Shown here piece after piece: positions 56,235 through 64,000 of a stretch of DNA of 64,000 nt. Source of the DNA: Parasitella parasitica (Eukaryota > Mucoromycota > Mucoromycetes > Mucorales > Mucoraceae); contig MU619284.1 in the NCBI GenBank assembly GCA_025201805.1, positions 47,939 through 111,938 on the forward strand, given 5' to 3'. The notes below the pieces were generated by a model that was given only the letters and a program-made list of their open reading frames with translations, did no database searches and had not been told where the DNA came from. The position numbers were made by a program, and so were the translations under genes. Within the stretch, counting starts at the first letter, position 1. Every line of letters begins with the position of its first letter.

Positions 56235-59200
56235 TTAATGCTTAGCACCACTACGCTTCAATAAGGTAACTTCGGCCTGCAGCTCAGGCAAAGCACGGTA
56301 ACCAGGAGATGGTTGAGGCATATAACCAACCTTGATCAAATAGGCAAGATAGAGACCCAAAAGGTCATCATCCATCCAAGGTAGTTTAACACCATCCAGA
56401 GACAATACAGCTTGAGTATGAGTATCGTTTAATTGAGCGCTCTTGGTAGATGTTGGCAAATCGTCAAGGACGAAGTGGAGAAGAGGGAACAAAGAGTGGT
56501 CTTGCGATTTGAGAGTGTATTCCATCAGCTTGTTTCTCCAATCAATATACTCTGTTTGTTGGCATTGATAGCCATAAGTAAGCAGTGAACCAAACAGTTC
56601 GTTGTAAGTGAATCCAGCAGGGTGTGTAACTTGAAGTACACCCAGCTTGGTAGACTCTCGATCGTGGTAGGCAGCTCCAGAAACAACAGAGGCTACATAA
56701 TCAACAGCACAGCAGTTTATGTCGTTGGACATGGCAGGAAGATAGCCAAGTTCGACACAACCCTTCAGCAAGCGCCAAATAAAATCATCAGTGTTGGTGA
56801 CACCTGAACGAGAATCACCCAAAATGTAACCAGGACGAACAATGGTTGCAGGCATACCTCGGCTTCTCGCTTCCATGATCAACTTTTCAGCAACCCACTT
56901 GCTCTGACCATACCCATTTTCGAGACCAACACGGCCATCTTCTAAATCGTTGTTTTCATATACAGGAGCGCCAGTCTCAAGGAAAGCAGGTGTATCGAGA
57001 ACAGATGTAGACGAGACGAAATGGAATGACTTTTGACGTTGCTCAGTAGCTAAACGCATAGCCCAGAGGGTACCCACCACATTAGGGGCTCGCAATTGAT
57101 GGTAAGGGTAAACCCAGTGAACAAGAGCGCCGTTGTGGACCACAGCATCAGCACTGGAGGCACAGCGAGACCAATCCTCCTCGGACAAACCAAGATGATC
57201 ACTTCCCAAATCACCACAGACGGCTTCAATGCGACCTTCCCAAGCATCGCTCCAAAGCAAATGGTCAATAGAGGCTTGCTTGATACGTTGGAAAGCACCG
57301 GCGTTATCCTTGGCACGAACAACACAGATAACCTTCTTGGTATCCTTGAAGCTAAGAAGCTTGTCCAGAATGAAGGCACCCAAGAAACCAGTTCCACCAG
57401 TTAACACAAACGTGCGACCCTCAGCAGAAGGAGCAGCTAAAGGACCATAGAATTCGGCAAGGAATTCCTTTGCCAAGGGCCCAATGTCGGCAGCATAATC
57501 AACAACCTCCTTCTTCTTTTCTTCTGGCTGTTGCGCGAGGTTGTCTTCCAGCAAAAGATCGCCATTTTGCAGTTTGTTGACCTCGCGAGCAAGACCGGCA
57601 ATAGTGGGTTCAGCAAAAACAAGGCCGAGGGGAGCATCCACTTGGAACTTTTGTCTGATTTCAAAGATGAGACGAGTAGCAATCAATGAGTGGCCACCAA
57701 TGTCAAAGAAGTTTTCATGGAGGCCTATCACAGGGTCAGACGAAGGCAAGAGTTCTTTCCAAATAGCATGTATAGTGGCTTCATTTTGAGACATGGCAGG
57801 AAGTGCAGTGCTGTCAGCTGCATCAGCTGCTGTGGCATTCTTATTGAATTGTGCAGTATCGGGGAAAGGCAAAGCATTCTTATCAACTTTACCATTAGGT
57901 GTCAGAGGCATACGAACCAAAGGCACAAAAACAGCAGGAATAGCGTAAGAAGGCAGCTTTTGCTTCAAGTAATCACGGACATGCTTGATGAGTCTTCGGA
58001 AACGATGGCTGGAGCGAACATCGCTGTCGTCGTAATCAGCCTCTCCTTCAGTAGCACTAGCAAAGTCGCCCTCGGCGCCGTCCAAGTTGGGGACGAAATA
58101 AGCAACAAGGGTTTGCTCTTCGTTCTTGTCACGACGAACCAAGGTAACGTTTTCACGGATACAAGGATGTTGGGACAAATGCGTGTCGATTTCGCCCAGC
58201 TCAATACGGAAGCCTCGGATTTTGACTTGGTCATCGGCACGGCCAGTGCATTCCACATTGCCGTCAGGACGATAACGGCCCAGATCACCAGAACGATACA
58301 TGCGATCACGCTTGCCGAGATAGAATTGCTTCCAAGCATCACCTTCAACGCAAGACTCGTCTACGCCGTCATCTTGACAAGGATTAGGAACAAACCAGTT
58401 AGGAATGAACTTTTCTGCAGTAGCTTCAGGCAGTTGAAGATAGCCCTCAGCAAGACCAGGAGCACGCACGTAAATCTCCCCAATCTCTCCAACACCGCAC
58501 ATTTTGCTGCGATCATGACGGTTGACAACCAAAAGCTGCACATTGACCATGCCCTTACCAGCAGCGATAACTTCCTTTTGAGAGCTCAAGAAAGCAGGGT
58601 GGGATGAACGAGCAGGCACAATGAAATGGGAGACAGAGCGTTGGGTTTCAGTGGTGCCATACATGTTGATGACGGCTACGTTGGGAGCGTACTTTTGAAT
58701 ACGAGCAGCATCACGTTTGGTCAAGATATCACCCACAAAGAAAGCATTGACGAGGGAAGGGATTTCAACCTGAGCATGAGAAGACAAGAGCTGACCCATA
58801 GCTGGTGTCAAGTGGGTAACGGTGACCTGGCTCTTGTTCATCCATTCAGCAAGACGGCCGGGAATGCCAATGTCTTCAGACGTAGGAATATGCAACTCGG
58901 AGCCCAAGAAAAGAGGAGTAAAAATGTCTCGCTGGATAGGGTCGTGGGCAATACCAGAGAGCATGGTGAACTTGTCTTGCCTGGAGAGGCCAAATGTCTC
59001 GGCCATCCAGGGGTAGAAATGTGTCAGAGAGAAATGTCTGCCACGAACACCCTTGGGGATACCCGTGCTCCCACTAGTAAAACTTAGAGTACCAATGCTA
59101 TCGGGGCCGATGACAATACCGGTGTCTTGAGAGGCCTTTCCGCGAACGTCATCCAGCAAATCTCCATTACCATCAGCAGATGCTGATCCACCATACAAAT

Positions 59201-60593
59201 GACCATCTCGGCCAATCTTGAGGCTGGGGATTTCGCACACTATGTTTTGCTCCTTCTTGATATAATCTCTTACGGAATCAGCAATATTACCAGCTTCTTG
59301 TAAAACAATCAAACCGCTAGGCTTGGCTACAGAAAGATAGATTTCTTGACGAGCAGGAGGATAAGCAGGATCTGTAGCTCATGTTAGTAAATTTGTCTGA
59401 TAGCTATAACTCACCCCCCCTCTCTCCTCTTTATATATATATATATATAAACAATTTACCAATAACACTAAATGTGGCACCAGCCTTGAGGACGCCCATA
59501 ATGGCAATGACAAGATCAACGCCTCTGTAGGCATAAATCATGACAACGTCCTCTCTTTGAATTCCATTTGCCACAAGATAATGAGCAACAATGTTGGATG
59601 CATGATGAATTTGCTGGTAGTTGTAAGTAACAGTGGCATCAGATTCATCCAAAGATTCTACGATACAGGTACGTTCAGGATGCTTGTTGGCATTTGCAGA
59701 AAAAATGTCAGTGATGGCGCCTCTCCATTGAGACCAGTGCAGGTCAGATGTAGGATTAGGCAGTGGCGAGCCTTGCAATCCCGAATCAGACAATGGAATT
59801 TGACCCACTGCAAGTTCTTGCGACTTGGCACCAATTTCAACCAATGTCGTCAATTGAGAAAAGAGATATTCAATACGTCTAGGAGAGAATAAGATTTGAT
59901 TATATACAACACGGATGGAGACAGGGCGAAGGAAAGAAGTTCGAAGCGACGAGGATTGCTCGGGAGAAGAGATGAAGACGGTCAGGTCTGAACTAGCAGA
60001 GGTACTAGCCAAATGCTGCTGAGAAGGTGTGTCTATTTCATTGTAAAAACGAACACGGCAAAGTGGACGTCTGCTCTCGGGATCTGTATCCTTGAACACA
60101 GCTTCGTATAACTGATCAAAAGGGACTTCTTGACTTAAAGCCTCTTTCTCAACCTATGCATGTCCCCACAAACACGCACACACACATAGACGCAAGTTAG
60201 ACATATTCTAGTGAAAAAATCTCCATCCGCATTCCTTACCTCTGTCACCATCTGAATGATACTGGACAATGTGCTTGCGGGATCGATGTTGAGACGTAGT
60301 AAAAGAGGATTTCCAGTAGGGGACGAGGTGCCAATGGCGAATTCTTCGTCGCCAGTGTAGCGTTGAAGAAGAACCGAGAATGCGGCCAGAATGATCGAGA
60401 AGGGCGTAGGTCGAGAGGGAATCATGGAGAATTGAGCAAGGCTCAATAGTGTTTGCTCCGAAAGATCAAACGATTGAACCTCTTCGACAGTACGAGCAGG
60501 TAATGGTCTAGGATAGTCTGTAGGCACTTGCAAATCTGTCAGATTTTGGAGACGAGACTTCCATAGTGCAATGTTGTCAGCTGTATTCACCAT
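56235..60593 (-). CDS. LYS2: L-2-aminoadipate reductase large subunit (LYS2)
   Basis: Three exons, 60240-60593, 59460-60153 and 56235-59371, encode about 1394 residues, the normal Lys2 size. An N-terminal condensation-like/linker region is followed by an adenylation domain with FTSGSTGIPKGVRGRHFSLT, YGTTETQRSVSHF and GELDTH-type motifs (as FRIELGEIDTHLSQH). The carrier domain has FFDIGGHSLIATRLI with the phosphopantetheine Ser. The thioester-reductase domain starts at TFVLTGGTGFLGAFILDKLL (Rossmann NAD(P)-binding) and ends near LLKRSGAKH. It reduces alpha-aminoadipate to its semialdehyde in fungal lysine synthesis and needs Lys5 for phosphopantetheinylation. The two introns (86 and 88 bp) are rich in simple CA and TA repeats. 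This gene is the strongest marker that the source is a fungus. Confidence 0.97.
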
Positions 60594-60888
60594 GTTTAAG
60601 TATTATATATAATGGAAAGAGAAGAGGTGTTTTTTTTTATTGATGGAGAATTGCATTATATATATAATCCTCTCCCGCTATCTTCTTAATATGGTAATTG
60701 ATGTATAGATGGAATACCTTCAGAAAGATCAACAGTCATTCCGCCTCTGGAATTCAACAAGCACTCTAAAAGATCGAATTCCATAAAAGGTGTTGCGCAA
60801 GATTATCAGTTTAATTGATAGATCAAACCACCAGTTTTTATTTTTCTTTGCGCCTAATTATTTTTTGGCTGCAAAGTGTGTCTAAATG

Positions 60889-61709
60889 TTAATCCTGTGC
60901 TGGCTTGGCTGCTGGCTCGGCTCTTTTATTGGAAATCGTGTCTTCAAGATCGATGTTCTCTGTAGATACCTTTGAATAATTGTTTTTGTTGATGGTTTTG
61001 TAGTAGCGGGTGACAACAAATGCAAAATAAAACTAAATACATTGAATTAAATTTGACATTTTCAGCCAGACAAGTCAGTTTAAACTTACATGGACCAATC
61101 TTAGCACCACAAGAACAGCGATACTGACTTGACTCTCCATCCTAAACACACGATCATGCTCTGCTAACTTTTCTGGATCATCTGTCAATTCGGGTAAGCT
61201 GTGGTCAGTGTACATAAACCAAGTTACTGCGAACCAAACTGTCGTAATTAAACTAACAAAGCAATCCAGCCAAAATATCATGGTGTACCAGCGAAGAATC
61301 CGAATGTTATCCTACATAATAAATCGTTTGAGATTACTTGCAGCAGCTGTATCAAGTGGAATGCAAAGCATACTGTATAGAGACCGTAAAGACCATACGA
61401 AAATATCACTATGGCAACAAGAGAATATATGTAGATCAAGGTAGCAAAAACATCGCTAAAATCAAACGATAAAATGCCATAGAAACCAGAGAGTTTATTC
61501 AGCTAGTTGAACAAAGTAAATGTACAAGAAACACTCAGTTTGATAAAACAATGACTTACAATACCAAATATTGTAATGAGCAATACTCCTAATTTCAGGT
61601 TGAAAGTATGCCTTAAATTCAATGACTCATTATCGATAAAATAGATTATGTAATTACCGGTTTTGATAGGTACAAATCCACAGCATAGTCTTCCCTTTGA
61701 GAATGGCAT
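60889..61709 (-). CDS. KEI1: Kei1-like subunit of inositol phosphorylceramide synthase
   Basis: Five exons, 61658-61709, 61560-61588, 61374-61502, 61090-61311 and 60889-61032, join to about 191 residues. The N-terminus MPFSKGRLCCGFVPIKTGVL with LITIFGI is typical of Kei1 (PLKTGVK-like). Four membrane helices follow, and the last ends FAFVVTRYYKTI, a Golgi-family signature, before a short polar tail. Kei1 holds the Aur1 catalytic subunit in the medial Golgi and is needed for inositol phosphorylceramide synthesis. Exon 2 is only 29 bp, but it is the only choice that gives KTG/VLLITIFGI. The family call is by motif and topology. Confidence 0.78.
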
Positions 61710-62127
61710 GTTTTTCTTTTTCAAAGTGGAGGAAAAAGAAATTTTTGTTTATATTTATGTTTGTGGTGTATACCAATGTCCGAATCCACAATCCATCGCT
61801 CAACGGTTAATCCGTCGGTGCGTATCTTTTACCGTGCAACCACTTAAATAAAATCGCATCATGGGTTGGCAAATACATTTTAAGCTGGCATTTTAGTTGT
61901 TGTGTGAATTTCACTGATTATACCTTTACAGCAGTTTAGAGATCTTTGTGTTTCAACATTTTTTGCAAAACAGTGGACTATTCTATTTGATCCTTCTCTC
62001 TTTCGTATCAAGCAAAGCGAGACATGCCTGAGTTTCAACCAGGAATAAAGCAAATTGGAATAAAATACAACTGAACCCTTAGTTTACTCGAGATACATCC
62101 TTCTTTCGCTCTAGTTTCACTTGAAAT
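61710..62127. promoter_or_regulatory. Divergent promoter region KEI1 / PXA-PX gene
   Basis: 418 bp between two divergent start codons with no gene inside, so it must hold both promoters. No specific regulatory motif could be assigned by eye. Confidence 0.5.
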
Positions 62128-64000
62128 ATGACCTACACAGGCGTAGGCGCCTTTTTTCAATTGCTAAGGACATATGCTCCTTTAGAAAATAAGGCTCTGC
62201 TGAAGGAAGTGGCTCCGTTCACCTTGATTTTATTCTTGATTGTGTATGCCTGTGTGCTCATCGCCGACGGCTACTACTTTCTCTTCTTCCTCATGCTTGG
62301 TTTCGCGGGTGGCCTTTTTTATTCCAGCAATGGGTCCACTAGCCCTGACTTTACACAGTACGAGCAGAGCATCTTCTACAAAGAGCAGACATTAGAGCAG
62401 GTAACAAATGCACATTGCCATGCAGACACAACCGAGAATTGTTTACACGTTAGACCAGTTTAGTAACAGCCTAGAACCTGCAAAACAAGTCGAACTTTAT
62501 TATCCGCCTCTAACCATTGTTGTTAATCAATTGCTTGACTATGTTATGCGTGATTTTGTCTCTAGCTGGTGGACGCCCATCAACGTGCACCAAGATCTTA
62601 CATTTGAACGGCTGGCAAGAGAACGGCTCAATGCTGCATTTTTGAATGTCCAAAAGATCCTGCTAAATCAAGAGAGAAATGATATTGTCATGTCAACATT
62701 GTACGGCGTAGCGAATACATTGATTATTCACATGGTAAAAAAAAATTTTTTTTATCAGCACTTGGATCGTTTGCTCCTTATTTTGATTTATTGACAAAGT
62801 CTCCCTTTGATATGTAGAGAGAGTGCAGAGCCTTTGAAGAGTCAGAGCTGTCCATGGATGACTATGTCGTGGAAAATCCCCAATCACCTTTTGCCCAGCT
62901 ACTCTCTAAAGAAGAGCAGCACCGCCATCTTCGAGCGCTTGGTCAAACATTTTTAAAACGCTCGTTGCCAAGCACAGACAGAGATTCGCTTCTGCTGATG
63001 AGCCTCTTCAAGGAGTTGCTGGCTAATTTTTTATTCGGGGGCATTCTGGACAGTTTAAGCGATCCCGATTTCCTCAATTGTTGGATTGTTGACCTCTTAT
63101 CTGACAAGGAAAAGGCCAAGGCAATCTCTTCCACCGTGTCTGCCGCTGCGATAGTCGTGACACCAGAGGTCGGGTTAGTAGAGCCATTGTCTATAGTAGA
63201 GCAGCCGTCCGATTCGATGATTAGAAAATCAACTGAAGATGACGACAGTACTACAAGCAGCCTAGATCAAGTTACGCCGCCAGGTACGCCAGAGCCTGTA
63301 CGATCGACAACTCTCAAACCCGCACCCATTGTAACAACACCCAAGCAAGAAACAACCATGCTGGCATCATTGCAATCTCCTCCTCCTCCTCCTCAGTCCT
63401 CGTTATCCTCGCCCATCATGATATTCAGTCGTGGCTCAGTCAATTTCACCATCATGGACATCTCTGCTCCTCAGCCGAGCGATCAGCCGTTGAATAAGTG
63501 CGAGCTAGTGTATATAGTGCAAATAGAGCGACCTGCCATGGATGACCATGCGGGCTCTGAAGGCGGAGGTTATGTGATAACGAGAAGTTATGCCGACTTT
63601 GAGACTTTCAATGCCATCTTACATGCACGACATGCTAAACGGGCAGCCAAACTGCAACTCAAGCTCCCACTAGACACAGCACTCAAGTCATGGCTAAAGA
63701 AACCAGCAGTACAGCAAAAGAAAAAAACACAGCTGGAAGCAGTGGGCATGGGGCTGGAGAAATACATAGATACCGTGGTGCAGGATGAAGAGCTGGGAAC
63801 AGATCAGATCATTCTGCCATTTTTGAGAAAGGAAAGAAGGGCTGAAATTGCGGATGGCACAGTTACGTCGTTTGCAGAAGAATACAAGGACGAGGTCGCA
63901 ACAGCTGCAGCAGCAGCAGCAGCGGCGGCGGCGGCGGCGGCGACAGCAAATAGCGCGGCATCGGATACTGCATCCATCTCGACTAGTAAGTCAAGGTCCC
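62128..64000 (+). CDS. PXA-PX domain sorting nexin (Mdm1/SNX-like), runs off the window
   Basis: Exons 62128-62400, 62426-62734 and 62818 onward. The N-terminus has two close membrane helices (FTLILFLIVYACVLIADGYY, FLMLGFAGGLFY), as in Mdm1/Snx13-type proteins anchored in the ER. A PXA domain follows: LTIVVNQLLDYVMRDFVSSW, then WTPI, LARERLNAAF and LLANFLFGGILDSLSDPDFL. After a Ser/Pro-rich linker the PX domain reads YIVQIERPAM, SYADFETFNAIL and LKLPLDTALKSWL. The PX domain lacks a clean basic lipid-binding motif. A poly-Ala tract (63898-63945) is encoded by GCA/GCG repeats. The first junction needs a 25-bp intron. The window ends near a possible donor (GTAAGT about 63986), so the gene continues. 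Confidence 0.82.

Noticed and set aside
57690-58607. 305-codon plus-strand frame inside LYS2
   Set aside because: It is antisense to the adenylation and carrier domains of LYS2 and has no conserved motif.
1-64000. tRNA, rRNA or other structured RNA genes
   Set aside because: Scanning by eye for T-loop GGTTCRANYCC and matching acceptor arms gave no convincing case; a tRNAscan/Infernal run would be needed to exclude them.

Overview
The window is nuclear DNA from a fungus, most likely an early-diverging one of the Mucorales type (Mucor/Rhizopus/Parasitella-like). The reasons are: AT-rich, gene-dense sequence; genes broken by many short GT-AG introns (about 41-100 bp); a LYS2-type alpha-aminoadipate reductase; Golgi Kei1 and Dsc E3-ligase subunits, which are fungal; and degenerate Tc1-like and DUF6729-like elements of the kind common in Mucoromycota. 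The species assignment is inference. Long A/T homopolymers and two N runs (33115-33136, 44134-44143) show this is a draft assembly.

Layout. From 0 to 26.4 kb there is ordinary housekeeping gene space: an ADCK2-like mitochondrial ABC1 kinase, eIF3k, a secreted KNH-like protein, a PiT phosphate transporter, an MFS sugar transporter, a borealin-like coiled-coil protein, a long-chain acyl-CoA synthetase, a histidine phosphatase, exosome subunit MTR3, a vezatin/Inp2-like membrane protein, N-acetyltransferase NAA50, the PP2A activator PTPA, an alpha-arrestin and a SAM methyltransferase. From 26.4 to 37.1 kb is an accessory block: 3.8 kb with no recognisable gene, a frameshifted zinc-knuckle ORF, a Pif1-like helicase, a DUF6729/DDE transposase-like gene separated from it only by an N gap, a near-perfect 69-bp inverted repeat and a broken protein kinase. 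From 37.4 to 49.8 kb housekeeping genes resume: ITPK1-like kinase, eS4, a one-pass membrane protein, methylmalonate-semialdehyde dehydrogenase, a GGA clathrin adaptor, Dsc3, a Dfg10/SRD5A3 polyprenol reductase and mitochondrial uS19. From 49.8 to 56.2 kb lie a Tc1 relic and three paralogous small secreted proteins resembling the BP74 N-terminal domain, one of them a mosaic of the other two. From 56.2 kb to the end are LYS2, KEI1 and a PXA/PX sorting nexin that runs off the window.

The genes are mostly independent eukaryotic units. Some functional neighbours are close: Dsc3 and the polyprenol reductase (both ER membrane) lie 66 bp apart, and KEI1 and the PXA-PX protein (both endomembrane) are divergent. 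The most unusual content is the DUF6729-DDE/Pif1 block and the BP74-like cluster. Exon borders were inferred by eye from GT-AG sites and reading-frame continuity.
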